From Opitutia bacterium Tous-C4FEB (lineage in GTDB: Bacteria; Verrucomicrobiota; Verrucomicrobiia; Opitutales; Opitutaceae), in assembly GCA_002304445.1 (NCBI GenBank), contig NEVA01000014.1, positions 1-64,000 on the forward strand: a stretch of DNA of 64,000 nt. Direction: 5' to 3'. The notes beneath the pieces were generated by a model, which made no database searches, was not told the origin of the DNA, and worked only from the letters and a program-made list of their open reading frames with translations. A program made the position numbers and the translations under genes. Shown piece after piece: positions 1 through 9,168 of this stretch (positions are counted from its first letter, which is position 1; every line of letters begins with the position of its first letter).

Positions 1-4
1 ACGC

Positions 5-99
5 GGTTTGTCATGGCGAGGAGCGCAGCGACGTGGCCATCCATCTGGAATTTTAGCTGGATTGCCGCGCCCGCCAAGCCGGGCTCGCAATGACAAACC
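5..99. repeat. MITE-like inverted repeat element
   Basis: The element is bounded by perfect 10-base inverted ends, GGTTTGTCAT at 5-14 and ATGACAAACC at 90-99. Inside, the left half (CGAGGAGCGCAGCGACG) and the right half (complement of CGAGCCCGGCTTGGCGGG) continue the dyad imperfectly. The sequence looks like the non-coding GCGAGGAGCGCAGCGAC-type intergenic repeats common in high-GC bacteria. No transposase is nearby. Whether it is mobile or acts as an RNA hairpin cannot be told from one window. Confidence 0.6.
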
Positions 100-114
100 A
101 GATGAGTTCATTGG

Positions 115-184
115 CAGGTGCGCGAAGCGCGCCGTGACAATCCAGCTGAATTGCTTCGTCGCTGCGCTTCTCGCAATGACAGTC
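115..184. repeat. Second copy of the intergenic repeat, partial
   Basis: Read on the minus strand this copy begins TCATTGCGAGAAGCGCAGCG and closely follows the left arm of the element at 5-99, then runs into GGCGCGCTTCGCGC, itself a hairpin. It lies in the opposite orientation to the first copy, so the two form a larger inverted arrangement upstream (on the far side) of the DUF1080 gene end at 275. No open reading frame here is credible. Confidence 0.5.
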
Positions 185-274
185 TTTTTACAAAGGGACA
201 TTGGTATTACCGCCAGTAACGCGACGAAACGGGAGGCGAGTGGGCGCCGACAAAACAAAAGAAATCGAAAGCAA

Positions 275-1051
275 TTATTTGGTCGGCGCCGGCGCAATGA
301 CCGGAAGCGTCTTTAAGAGGAAGTTGCGATACTCCACCTTCATGGGTGGTCCGACATGGACCTGCACCCCGATCAAGCCGGAGGCCCTGCGCGCGGCAGG
401 ATCTTCGTCGACGACGACGCTCATCACCTGCCCGTTCACGAGGTGCGTGAAAACGTTACCGCGGATGATCAGGTGAACCTGGTTCCAATCCCCTTTCTTC
501 ACCAAAGCCGCGAGGGCGTCTTTCTCGCCGAGGCGGCCGATGATGGCGCGCTTCGCGTCGGGCATAGCGCGGGTGATCTGGCCGCGCACCGCGAGAAAAG
601 TCCGGCCGCGCTCCTCGTAGTTATTACCCGTGTGGCGACTGGCGCCGTCGATATCGCATTGGTAACCTTTCAACGCGAACGCCGGCGTCGGAAGCTCCAC
701 GCTGCGGTAGTTGATACCACTGTTACCGGCGGCGCTGATACGATACTCGACCTTCAGTTCAAAATCGGCGGGAGCCCCTCCTCGCCAAATCGCAAACGTG
801 TTCGCCTTGAGCAACGTCTCCGGAGTGACGAAGCCAACCAACATGCCGTCCTCAATCCGCCAATACTTCGGGTCGGCAGCCCAACCCGTCAGCGTCTTGC
901 CGTCGAAAATGGGGACAAACCCGGCGCTGTCCGCACCAGCCGGCTCGGGATAGCTTTGGGCGGCCCGCACGGGCGCACATGACAAAATCAGCGCAGCGGC
1001 CAAGCCGACCACGGCGCCAGCAGAACGAGAACGGAGGAGGGGTAGTTTCAT
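275..1051 (-). CDS. Secreted DUF1080 / 3-keto-disaccharide hydrolase-like protein
   Basis: This 258-residue protein has an N-terminal export signal (basic start, hydrophobic run to about residue 30, then ALA-type cleavage region VRA) and one DUF1080 beta-sandwich domain. Seen motifs are FVPIFDGKTLTGW near residue 50, the GNSGINYRS stretch and the GYQCDID strand, all typical of the family. Some members hydrolyse 3-keto-glucosides and many are found with Gfo/Idh oxidoreductases; the substrate here is unknown. It lies downstream of a TonB receptor on the same strand, but a strong terminator at 1209-1235 separates them, so it probably has its own promoter. The start at 1051 gives the only sensible signal peptide. 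Confidence 0.85.
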   Translation of the reverse strand: MKLPLLRSRSAGAVVGLAAALILSCAPVRAAQSYPEPAGADSAGFVPIFDGKTLTGWAADPKYWRIEDGMLVGFVTPETLLKANTFAIWRGGAPADFELKVEYRISAAGNSGINYRSVELPTPAFALKGYQCDIDGASRHTGNNYEERGRTFLAVRGQITRAMPDAKRAIIGRLGEKDALAALVKKGDWNQVHLIIRGNVFTHLVNGQVMSVVVDEDPAARRASGLIGVQVHVGPPMKVEYRNFLLKTLPVIAPAPTK

Positions 1052-1208
1052 GGTGAAAATAAGTAGCGCACGCGGTTCGGCTTTTTAAGCCAACAGATTA
1101 GCCCTTGAATCCAAGAGAGGCACCGAGCCGAGTTGGGTTGGTCGCCGGCCTCAAGGCGGCGAGAGGGCGGCCAACGGAGAGTATCGCCGATGGGATGCGG
1201 TGGGCGCG

Positions 1209-1235
1209 AAAAAGGCGGGGTGGAGGCACCCCGCC
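1209..1235 (-). terminator. Intrinsic terminator of the TonB receptor gene
   Basis: A perfect 9-bp stem (GGCGGGGTG at 1214-1222, CACCCCGCC at 1227-1235) with a 4-base loop is followed, on the minus strand, by five T residues (1213-1209). It sits about 50 bases past the stop of the receptor gene at 1285. Confidence 0.8.
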
Positions 1236-1284
1236 GACAGGTTTCGGATTGGGCAAGGGCGGGTCAGAGACCGCGCCCTACTTT

Positions 1285-3894
1285 TTAGAAGTTCAGCGTC
1301 GCGCTGAGGCGGTAGGTGCGGCCGACCTGCCAGGTCGCGCCGTAGAAATTGTCGTCATCGGCGATGTTGGCGGTGTTGAGCTGGAAGCTCGTGTTGTAGC
1401 GGCCGATTTTTTTGCGGTAGCCGACGTTGAAATCGTAGAGGTAGCGGGAGGGAACGTTGAAGCGCGTGATGGTGGCGTCGCCGGTGGCGGTGCTGACCGA
1501 GATGATCTCGGCCTCGCGGGCGCCGAGGTATTTGGCGCCGAGCATGACCCAGGTGTTTTTGAGGATGCCCTGGTTGAACTCATAGCGGGCGAAGCCGGTG
1601 CCGGAGTATTTGGCGATGTCGGTGGGCGGGCGGCCGAGGTAGCGGCTGGAGCTGCCGCCGGCGGCGACAAAGCGTTGCTGCGCCGCGAGGCGGAGCGGGT
1701 CGGGGTTGGCGGCAGTGACGAAGGGATCGATCTGCACGATCTTCACGTCGTTTTGGGAGAAGCCGAGGTTGATGCGGAAATTGCGGAGCGGAATGTAGTC
1801 CAGCTTCATATCGAAGCCCTTCGAATCCGTGCCGGTATTCACGAAGGCACCGAAGCCGGAGCCGTTGTTGGTACCGGTCGGAGCGACGAGCAGGTTTTGG
1901 AGGGCGGCGCCGTAGCTCACGGGGCGGTCGCGGTCCTGCAAGGTGAAGGCGACGAGGTTGAGGAGGAGTTTGTTCTTGATGAGGTCGAACTTCACGCCGG
2001 CCTCGGCGTTTTGGACGGCGGCGGCGGTGAGGGCCTTGCCGTTGCCGTCGTAGCCGGAGTAAGCGGGGCCGGGGTCGAGGGCGCTCATCGTGTTGGCGTA
2101 GACGCGAATCGAGTCGTTGACCAACCAGATGATCGTCGCGCTGGGGGCGGTGTTGCGGACGGGCTCGGGGCGGCGGACGCCGTTGAGGGTGGAGCCGCTG
2201 CCGGCAGGGGCGACGGTGTTCCAGAGGTAGTCGCCGTTGACGGCGTAGACGTTGCCGCCGCGGTCGTTGCGGGTGTCAAAGAAGCCAACGATGGTCTGGA
2301 GGCGGTCCTGGAAAAAGCTGCTTTGGAGATTGGCGTAGAGATTCCGGTCCCAAAAGAGCGAGGTGAGGTAGGAGGATTTCGCGCCGAGGTTGGATTCGGG
2401 GCCCTGGGGATATTGGTTGATCGCGGCGTAGTTCCAGCGCTGCACGGTGGTGTAGTCGCGCGGATTGCGGAAGCGGGCGAGAATCGCGTCCGAGGAGACG
2501 TTTTCCCAGGCCTGCGTGACGACGTTGGTGGGTTGGCCGGTGTTGCCGTAGTAGAAGTTTTGATTGGGGGCGTTGTTGCCGGAGCGAAGCGGTCCGTAGC
2601 TGATGCCGGTGATGAGGCGGTGCTGCACGGCGCCGGTCTTGAAGGCGTAATAGAGCTCGGACTTCCAAGTCGGGCGGACGGTGCGGGAAGAGTTGGTGAT
2701 GTTGTTGGGGCGGATATCGAGGACTTGGGGCTGGGCCGTGCCGAACGAGGGGCGAAGGAGGCTGATGAAGCGCGGGTCGGTGCGGATCTTGAGCGGAATG
2801 GAGCCGTCGTTGGCGTTGCGGAGGGCAATGGAGAAGGAGCGATCGCGGACGTTGATGTCCTCGGCGCTGTAGCCGCCCCACCACTGGAGATCGTCGCTGA
2901 AGCGGTGGTCGATGCGGTAGGTATTGATGTAGGCGCGCTCCTTGCGGAAGGTATCCGGGCCCTCAAAGCGGAAGTCGCGCTGGCTGGGGGTCGTGAGGAC
3001 GCGGGCGGTGCCGGGCCGACCGGCGATCAACGAGCCGTAGGGATTGCCGGAGGGATCGAGGGTGTTGTCGGTGAGGAAGAAACCGCGGATGTTGTCGCGG
3101 GTGTTGAAGCGGGATTCGACGCTGGCGAGGACGGAGGTCTTTGGGCCGAGTTTGACGGTGACCGCGGGGTTCATGACGAACGTGTTGGTCTCAAAATACA
3201 TGGCCGAGCTTTTGCTCGATTGATAGGACATGGGGAGCGCGACCCCGAAGCGGTTGTCCTTGCCGAAGGGCGTTGAGACGAGGAGTTCGGTGCGGCGGAA
3301 ATCGAAGGAACCGATGGACGTGCCGAAGCGGACGACGGGGCGGTTGCCCGCGAGGACGCTGCTGGAGTTGACGATGCCGCCGGTGCCGCCTTGGCCGTAA
3401 AGAGCGCCGCCGGGGCCCTTGATGATATCGACCCGGCTGCTGGTGATCGGATCGATCGGGACGAAGCGGCGGAAGCCGTCTTTGTTCTGGGCGGCGGCGA
3501 TACCGCGGATGAGGAGGGTATTGTTCTCCGGATTGTCGCGGGAGCCGCCGGACGCGGTCGTGGTGTCGAGCTGGATGCCGGAGACATATTCAAGGGCATC
3601 GCGGATATCGAGGGCGCCGATGTCGCGCATGAACGCGGGGGTGAGGACCTCGATGTTCATCGGCAGATCCTTGATCGGGGTGCTGTAACGGGTGCCGGAG
3701 GTGGTGTTGGCGGCGCGGTATTCGTCGTCGTTCTCGGCGTTGACCTGGAAGACGTTGAGTTTGACGACCTCGCGGTCCTTGTCGGTGGTGGCTGCCGGGA
3801 GCGGGGTCGCCGGGGCGAGTTGGGCGTGGGCGGAGGTGCTGAGCGCGAGAAGCGCGGTGACGATAGACAGGCGCTGAGTCGGCGAAGTTTTCAT
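1285..3894 (-). CDS. TonB-dependent outer-membrane receptor
   Basis: An 869-residue TonB-dependent receptor. The signal peptide ends near AHA (residue 24). A TonB-box-like stretch (EVVKLNVFQV, about 42-51) precedes the plug domain (KDLPMNIEVLTP, RGIAA, then RVDIIKGPGGALYGQGG near 160-175), followed by a long beta-barrel ending in the aromatic-terminated strand YRLSATLNF. Such receptors import large or scarce ligands (glycans, siderophores and others) using TonB-ExbBD energy; the ligand cannot be read from sequence. It has no SusD partner. A 19-base motif about 109 bases upstream is shared with the next receptor (5921-9034), suggesting co-regulation by the LacI protein at 9169. Confidence 0.9.
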   Translation of the reverse strand: MKTSPTQRLSIVTALLALSTSAHAQLAPATPLPAATTDKDREVVKLNVFQVNAENDDEYRAANTTSGTRYSTPIKDLPMNIEVLTPAFMRDIGALDIRDALEYVSGIQLDTTTASGGSRDNPENNTLLIRGIAAAQNKDGFRRFVPIDPITSSRVDIIKGPGGALYGQGGTGGIVNSSSVLAGNRPVVRFGTSIGSFDFRRTELLVSTPFGKDNRFGVALPMSYQSSKSSAMYFETNTFVMNPAVTVKLGPKTSVLASVESRFNTRDNIRGFFLTDNTLDPSGNPYGSLIAGRPGTARVLTTPSQRDFRFEGPDTFRKERAYINTYRIDHRFSDDLQWWGGYSAEDINVRDRSFSIALRNANDGSIPLKIRTDPRFISLLRPSFGTAQPQVLDIRPNNITNSSRTVRPTWKSELYYAFKTGAVQHRLITGISYGPLRSGNNAPNQNFYYGNTGQPTNVVTQAWENVSSDAILARFRNPRDYTTVQRWNYAAINQYPQGPESNLGAKSSYLTSLFWDRNLYANLQSSFFQDRLQTIVGFFDTRNDRGGNVYAVNGDYLWNTVAPAGSGSTLNGVRRPEPVRNTAPSATIIWLVNDSIRVYANTMSALDPGPAYSGYDGNGKALTAAAVQNAEAGVKFDLIKNKLLLNLVAFTLQDRDRPVSYGAALQNLLVAPTGTNNGSGFGAFVNTGTDSKGFDMKLDYIPLRNFRINLGFSQNDVKIVQIDPFVTAANPDPLRLAAQQRFVAAGGSSSRYLGRPPTDIAKYSGTGFARYEFNQGILKNTWVMLGAKYLGAREAEIISVSTATGDATITRFNVPSRYLYDFNVGYRKKIGRYNTSFQLNTANIADDDNFYGATWQVGRTYRLSATLNF

Positions 3895-4002
3895 GCTAGG
3901 TAGGGTAGGTCAGTGGTCAGTTGGCCGCGACAAATCGTCGGCACAGGGTTGTGAAGTTTAGGCACTAAGCTCGGCGCGGCGAGGCGCCGCGAGGTCTTTG
4001 AT

Positions 4003-4021
4003 GGTTTAATCGTAAAGTGAA
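4003..4021. promoter_or_regulatory. Candidate operator shared by two TonB receptors, copy 1
   Basis: GGTTTAATCGTAAAGTGAA differs by one base from the sequence at 9131-9149. Both lie about 100 bases upstream of a minus-strand TonB receptor start and in the same orientation. The core TTTA-N4-TAAA is an inverted repeat. A perfect 7-bp hairpin (3975-3981 with 3985-3991) lies between this site and the gene, possibly in the mRNA leader. Assignment to the LacI regulator at 9169 is inference; a promoter element is the alternative. Confidence 0.5.
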
Positions 4022-4113
4022 CCCCCGGAGGCACCCCGAATCACGGCGCTCCCGGCGAGTCGCGGCGGAGGGGCGGCGGGTTGGCGATGCAGCCGGTGGC
4101 GAAACCCTCGGGC

Positions 4114-5817
4114 CTATGGCTGTTGCGGCGAGGGTTTGACCGGGGCGGTCACGCGCAGATCGCCGGCGGTGAGGGTGGCGCGGCCTGCGTCGAGCGTGAT
4201 GACGGGTGCCGCCGGAGCGCCGACGGAAAACGCAAACGCGGCGAACGCCTCGTCGAGGGCGGCGAGGTCGAACTCGCGCTCCGGGCCGCTGTAAAACACG
4301 GCATCGAGCCACTGGATGTTTTGGTCGCCGCCGGGGAGGATTTGGGCATCGCGGCCGTCGAAGCGGGCGCGGGCGAAATTGATCGAGATGTTGAGCCCGG
4401 GGGTGGCGATCGCAGCGGCGGTGACCCGAGCTTGCTTCGCGGCCGGCCCGCCGACTTCGAAGCGCAGGCGCAGATCGCGGGCGCGGATTTTCCCGGCTTT
4501 GACCTTGTCGAGGGAGATATGGGTGTCGCCGCCGTTGGTGATGAGGTGAACCATGCCGAGAACGAGGCCCTCGCGCTGGGCGCCGGTGAAGATCGCCGAG
4601 GAGAAGTCGTAGTTGTTTTTGAGGAAGCGGAGCTGCACGTAGCCGGGCTGGGCGGCGGAGCCAAAGTGGAGGAGGAGCGGGCGGCGTTGGTTCCACAGAT
4701 CGCCGCGGTTGATCGAGCCGAGCGCGAACGTCGGATGGAGGTAGGTCGTGCCGACGGTGTGGGTGCGCTTGATGAATGTTTTGGTGAACGTGCGCGGTTC
4801 CGCCAACGGGCCGAAGAGCGGCTCAAGATCGGGCGGACAGGCGAGCGGAAGGCGCAGTTCCTCGCGGTCGGGAGCGTCGGCGCCGGAGTTTACGCGGCCG
4901 CCTGTGCCGCGCTGGATGGCGGTGAGGGCGGTGGTGCGGTTGAGCGAGGCGTAGGCGCGGCTGTGCGGGCCGGACCATTGGCGGGTGGGCGAGTGGAAGT
5001 GCGTGGCGATCTCCTCCCACGCGCGCCGGACGAGGGTGTCGATCATCGGCTGGGCGGTCGGCGATTCGACGTGGGCCTTGAGGCGGGACAGTTCAAACAG
5101 GGCGACGATGGTGTAGGTGGGGCTGTTGTATTCCGCAAAGGCACCGTTCTCGATGGTGAAGTCGTGGAAGCGGCGGAGGCGGTCGAGGCCGTAGGTCTGG
5201 AATTCGGGCAAGTCGTAGAGTTCGCCGGCGACGAGCGTCACGTAGGTGCCCATTATCGCGATGTTGGTGTAGGCGGGGCCGACGTTGCGTTTCTTGATCG
5301 CCCGGCAGGCGTGGAGAATTGAGTCGTCGACGGCGCGGGCGAGATCGGCCGGGAGACGGGCCCGATGGTCTCGGGCGATTTGGAGGAGCGAGACGCCGTT
5401 GAAATCGGCCCAGTTGTAATCGGGCGGGCTCATCTGCGCGAGCGGCTCTTCGAGGAACCAGGACCAGATGCCGTAGGTTTTGCTGGCGGGATCGGTGTCT
5501 TGTAGGGCGACGACGCGGCGGATCACGGCGATGGCGCGTTCAAGATCGGCGGGGCGGCCGGTGTCGAGCAGGCCGACGGCGTAGCCAAGCGAGTCGCGCG
5601 TGGCGTGGACGAAGCCGCCAGTGAGCTTCGTGTGATAGCCGGGCGACGAAAACGGCCGCCGGAGCATCTGCTCGGCGGGATCGTATTGGGCGTGCGAAGG
5701 CGCGAGGGCGCGGTCGAGCCGGGCAAGTTGCTCGGGCGTGGGCGGCGTCCAGTCTGAGGCGAGGACCGAGCTGACGATGGCGACTAAGCAGGCCGCGAGG
5801 CGAAGCGCAGATTTCAT
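4114..5817 (-). CDS. Secreted protein, probable alpha/alpha-toroid plus beta domain, function unknown
   Basis: This 567-residue protein begins with a signal peptide (cleavage near VLAS, residue 20). The first 330 or so residues are helical and rich in aromatic residues, with segments such as GIWSWFLEEP, GPAYTNIAIMGTY and AEYNSPTYT, a pattern seen in heparinase/alginate-lyase-like alpha/alpha toroids; the C-terminal half looks beta-rich. I do not recognise a named family, and no catalytic residue can be claimed. It lies between two TonB receptors on the same strand, so a role in handling a polymeric or glycosidic ligand before import is plausible inference. The start at 5817 is the only one giving a signal peptide. 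Confidence 0.75.
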   Translation of the reverse strand: MKSALRLAACLVAIVSSVLASDWTPPTPEQLARLDRALAPSHAQYDPAEQMLRRPFSSPGYHTKLTGGFVHATRDSLGYAVGLLDTGRPADLERAIAVIRRVVALQDTDPASKTYGIWSWFLEEPLAQMSPPDYNWADFNGVSLLQIARDHRARLPADLARAVDDSILHACRAIKKRNVGPAYTNIAIMGTYVTLVAGELYDLPEFQTYGLDRLRRFHDFTIENGAFAEYNSPTYTIVALFELSRLKAHVESPTAQPMIDTLVRRAWEEIATHFHSPTRQWSGPHSRAYASLNRTTALTAIQRGTGGRVNSGADAPDREELRLPLACPPDLEPLFGPLAEPRTFTKTFIKRTHTVGTTYLHPTFALGSINRGDLWNQRRPLLLHFGSAAQPGYVQLRFLKNNYDFSSAIFTGAQREGLVLGMVHLITNGGDTHISLDKVKAGKIRARDLRLRFEVGGPAAKQARVTAAAIATPGLNISINFARARFDGRDAQILPGGDQNIQWLDAVFYSGPEREFDLAALDEAFAAFAFSVGAPAAPVITLDAGRATLTAGDLRVTAPVKPSPQQP

Positions 5818-5869
5818 GGCGAAACGTGGATGCGGGAGCAGGCGTGAAGCGAGGCGGGAAGAAACGGAA

Positions 5870-5898
5870 CGCGCGAGCCCGGGGGGCGGGCTCGCGCG
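5870..5898 (-). terminator. Terminator-like hairpin after TonB receptor
   Basis: A perfect 12-bp stem (5870-5881 with 5887-5898) around a GGGGG loop lies 22 bases past the receptor stop at 5921. On the minus strand it is followed by a T/C-rich stretch (TTCCGTTTCTTCC) rather than a clean T run, so it may terminate less sharply, leaving some read-through into the gene at 5817. Confidence 0.6.
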
Positions 5899-5920
5899 AT
5901 GTCGACGGTGCGAACGGAAC

Positions 5921-8900
5921 TCAGAACGAGACCGTGTTGGTGAGGATGAACTGCCGCGGGTCTTGGTAGCGGTAGGTGAGAGGAACGAGGGTGCGCGGGT
6001 GGAGGTTGTTGACGATGAGCTCCCGCTGGTCGGTGAGGTTGTTGATGTTGAGCTGGATGTTCCACCTGAGCTTGTTCTTGAGGAAGTTGCGGGTGTAACC
6101 GATCTGGGCGTCGTAGACGTTTTGGTCCTTGGCGTTGACGGTGCTCACCGTGCTGATGGTGCGGCCGTTGAGGGCGTCGGTGTAGATCGAGCCGTTGTTG
6201 AACGTGTATTCCGAGCGGGCGCCGGCGACGCGCTCCCAGCGCATGCGCACGCCCGCACCGATGCTGAGGCCCTTGGCCCATCCGCTCGCGAAATCGTAGC
6301 GGGTGCGGAGATTTGCGCTGTGCAAGGGGTCGCCGACGTTGCGCTTGCCTTGGAAAACGAAGGGGTTGGCGAAGAATGCGGATTCGGCGTCGGCGATGGC
6401 TTCGTTGACGCTGTCGGTGTTGACGGTGAAGTCGTCGGTGTTGGCGATTTCGGTGGGAGTGCGCCAATCGGTCGAGCTCACGGCGGTTTGCGGCCGGGGC
6501 TGGGTCGTGTTTTGGGGAATGGAGAGGTCTTTATGTTTGAGCCAGTACGGCTTCCAGTAATCGACGTAGGCGCGGTATTCGCGGGCGATGTTCGATTTCA
6601 CGGTTTCGTTCTTCGAGTAATTGGCGGAGATCGACCAACGTTGCGTGAGGCGGCCGACGATCTCGAGTTCGAGGCCCTTACTTTCGGAGTCCTGCATGTA
6701 GCCCTGCACTTGGTTCATGATCTCGGCCTGCTTGAGCGCGACGGTGGTCTCGGCGGCGTTGAGCGCGGTCGAGTTGCCGAGCGCGGTCCAGATGTTGACG
6801 ACGTTAGCCCGGTTAAATCCGGAGAAGCCGAACTCGTCTTTGGAGACAGTGTGGAACTTCGTCCCCGTGACAAAGATCCGGCCGGACAAAAGCGTGAGCT
6901 TCAGGCCGTAGTCGGTCGTCTTGCCGGAAGGTGAGCGCACGAGATCGGCGATGGTGTTCTTGTTGGGATCGGTCGGCGTGATGTAGTTGGTGCCGGGCGT
7001 GCTGAGGCTGTTGGAGGTGTTGACGAAGCCCGAGACCCAAGAGGTGAAGTGGACGACGCCGCCGGTGGTGCGGGTTTGGCCGTTGAAGGTGGTGGATCTC
7101 GCCGTGCTGGGGTCGGCGGGAGTCCAGATGCCGGTGTTGGGTGCGATGGCTTCGCCGGCGGGATCGCGGAAGGCGACGCCGACCCAGTTCTTCAGCCGGT
7201 CCTTGCGGTAACCAAAGGTGCCGACGATGCGGTTTTTCCAAAGGTAGGCTTGGCCGACGCCCATGTAGGCGCCGGTGCGACGGTCAACGTAGCCGATGTT
7301 GCCTTGGGAGCGGTTGAACTCACGCATGTAGATGTTGCTCACTGCGCCGGTGCGCGGATCCTCGTAGCGGGTCGGGCCGCTGAGATTCAGCGGGCCGGGG
7401 ATGCGGAAGTTGGGATCGTCAAGTTGCTGCAGACTGTCGATGTAGTAGCGGTAGAAAACTTGGTTGGCGCCGTTCTCCGGGGTGGGATTGAATACGCCGC
7501 CGCTGTTCAGTGCGGGGCCCTTGAGCCAGTATTGTTGCAAGATCTCACTGCGAGATCTGGTGGCGCTCATCTCGCCGAGGCCGGCGAGGCGGAGGTTGAT
7601 CCAATCGCGGTAGCCCTTTTCGAACGAGATCGTAGCGCGGCCCTGATTCACCTGCGAGCTCGACGGCCGCCGGTCGGGCGAAACGTCGAAGTAGTACAGA
7701 TTGTTGGCGGGCTTGAGCTGGCCGTTGGGGAGAAAGCGATTCGTGTCGGCGCTGACGCCGTAGTGGTTCCACGAGGCGAGATTGCGGGTCTCGGTCCGGC
7801 TCGTCTGGCGGTTGAAGGCGACTTCGACGTTTACGTCCTTGATGATCTCGCGCTGCAGGAAGGCGGAGAAATTGTGAACCTTGAATTTGCCGCTGACCCA
7901 GTTGGCTTCGGGTGTAGCTTTCGGATTGCTGCGACCGCGGGCGAAATCGTTGGTGAGCAGACCGCCTGTGGGGGCCTCGGAGTAGGTGAATTGACGGAAA
8001 TTTTGCGCGTTGGCGAAACGGGAGCTGACGACGACCCAGTCGCCGCCGGAGCGCTCCTGCACGCCGACGACGTTGTTGGCGCCGGTATCACGGATGGGCG
8101 TGCCGGGGGTGCCGGTGGCACCGGTGCCGGGCGCGCCAGGGACATGGCTGGCGGGGAAATTGTTGAAGATCGGCCGGCCGTTGGCGTCCCAGGTGGAGGT
8201 GTTGTTGTTGCCGAAGAAGGGGCGGGGGACGAAGCGCTTGATGTCGGCCTGCTCGTATTCGGCCTTCAGCGTCGTCTTGCGGTCGATCTGCCACTTGGCC
8301 GCCAAGAAGTAGCGGTCCTGATCGTTATGGCCCGAGGCGCGCCAGGAGGACTCACGCCCGCGCAGGGTGACGGCGCGCAGGGCGAGCCGGTTCTTGACCA
8401 GGACGAGATTGGCGTCGGCCGTCCAGCGCTCGCCGCCCCAGTCGTCCAGGCGGTTGGAGAACGAGTAGGAGTCTTTGTTGGTCTGGGCCTGCTTGGTCGT
8501 GACGTTGAGACGACCGGCGGGAGAGCCGAAGCCGTAGAGAATGGAATTCGGGCCGCGGGAGACGTCGATGCGGTCCACGATGTAGGTGTCCACTTCGCCC
8601 GGGGCGCCGAAGAAATTGATGCTGCGGCCGGCGCCGGGGAGACCGCGCACGCGGATGCTGCGGATGCTGTCGTTATAGCCGTCGGCCACGGGGCCGGCGG
8701 AGCGGGCGTCGTCGGTGTCGACGCGGGTGCCGACGCCGTATTCGGTGGCTTCGATGATGTTGGTGGCGGCGATATCGCTGAGGAACTCCGCGGTCATCGG
8801 GCTGATGGCGGCGGCGAGGTCCTTGAGGTTGGTGCGGAGGCGCGAGCCGGCCAAGGTATCTTGGCCGACGTAGCCTTTATCCTGGCCCGCGCTCACCTCG

Positions 8901-9034
8901 AAAGGCGTCAGCACAAGCGTTTCGGAAGGGGCGGGGGTGGCGGCGGGGTTCGCCGCGACGGTCTGAGCGGCAACGGGAGCGGTGAGGAGGACGCAAGCAA
9001 GGGTCACTTCGGCCCAGGAGGTTCTGGAGGTCAT
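5921..9034 (-). CDS. TonB-dependent outer-membrane receptor, large
   Basis: A 1037-residue receptor. I start at the ATG at 9034 because it gives a proper signal peptide (hydrophobic run to VAAQ, residue 24); an in-frame GTG at 9079 would add 15 residues in front. A TonB-box-like TLVLTPFEV (about 39-47) is followed by the plug (KDLAAAISPM, IRSIRVRGLPGAG, SRGPNSILYGFGSPAG) and a long barrel ending QFILTNTVSF with terminal Phe. This plug sequence is the common Opitutaceae style. It is divergent from the LacI regulator with about 130 bases between, and shares a motif with the receptor at 1285-3894. Confidence 0.9.
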   Translation of the reverse strand: MTSRTSWAEVTLACVLLTAPVAAQTVAANPAATPAPSETLVLTPFEVSAGQDKGYVGQDTLAGSRLRTNLKDLAAAISPMTAEFLSDIAATNIIEATEYGVGTRVDTDDARSAGPVADGYNDSIRSIRVRGLPGAGRSINFFGAPGEVDTYIVDRIDVSRGPNSILYGFGSPAGRLNVTTKQAQTNKDSYSFSNRLDDWGGERWTADANLVLVKNRLALRAVTLRGRESSWRASGHNDQDRYFLAAKWQIDRKTTLKAEYEQADIKRFVPRPFFGNNNTSTWDANGRPIFNNFPASHVPGAPGTGATGTPGTPIRDTGANNVVGVQERSGGDWVVVSSRFANAQNFRQFTYSEAPTGGLLTNDFARGRSNPKATPEANWVSGKFKVHNFSAFLQREIIKDVNVEVAFNRQTSRTETRNLASWNHYGVSADTNRFLPNGQLKPANNLYYFDVSPDRRPSSSQVNQGRATISFEKGYRDWINLRLAGLGEMSATRSRSEILQQYWLKGPALNSGGVFNPTPENGANQVFYRYYIDSLQQLDDPNFRIPGPLNLSGPTRYEDPRTGAVSNIYMREFNRSQGNIGYVDRRTGAYMGVGQAYLWKNRIVGTFGYRKDRLKNWVGVAFRDPAGEAIAPNTGIWTPADPSTARSTTFNGQTRTTGGVVHFTSWVSGFVNTSNSLSTPGTNYITPTDPNKNTIADLVRSPSGKTTDYGLKLTLLSGRIFVTGTKFHTVSKDEFGFSGFNRANVVNIWTALGNSTALNAAETTVALKQAEIMNQVQGYMQDSESKGLELEIVGRLTQRWSISANYSKNETVKSNIAREYRAYVDYWKPYWLKHKDLSIPQNTTQPRPQTAVSSTDWRTPTEIANTDDFTVNTDSVNEAIADAESAFFANPFVFQGKRNVGDPLHSANLRTRYDFASGWAKGLSIGAGVRMRWERVAGARSEYTFNNGSIYTDALNGRTISTVSTVNAKDQNVYDAQIGYTRNFLKNKLRWNIQLNINNLTDQRELIVNNLHPRTLVPLTYRYQDPRQFILTNTVSF

Positions 9035-9130
9035 AATTCGAATCAGGGGTTGGGTTTGAGCCGGCCCTTGAATGGGCACGACTCTGCCAAGAGTTAAAAA
9101 TTTCTCGTCAGCGGTTGCGAGACCGCCGAA

Positions 9131-9149
9131 GGTTTAACCGTAAAGTGAA
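9131..9149. promoter_or_regulatory. Candidate LacI operator, copy 2
   Basis: GGTTTAACCGTAAAGTGAA lies in the divergent region between the TonB receptor (start 9034) and the LacI gene (start 9169), 97 bases before the receptor and 20 bases before the regulator. It matches 4003-4021 at 18 of 19 positions. The position would allow autoregulation of the LacI gene and control of the receptor. Confidence 0.55.
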
Positions 9150-9168
9150 TTTCCCCGCTCCAGTTTCA

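Noticed and set aside
18..40. CGAGGAGCGCAGCGACG looks like the core of an SAH riboswitch
   Set aside because: The segment is part of an inverted repeat with matching ends, lacks the rest of the riboswitch, and no SAH-recycling gene follows.
1105..3276. Very long plus-strand open frame opposite the first TonB receptor
   Set aside because: It is the antisense of a clear receptor gene; its product is a low-complexity Gly/Ala/Val/Glu sequence with no domain, as happens in high-GC DNA.
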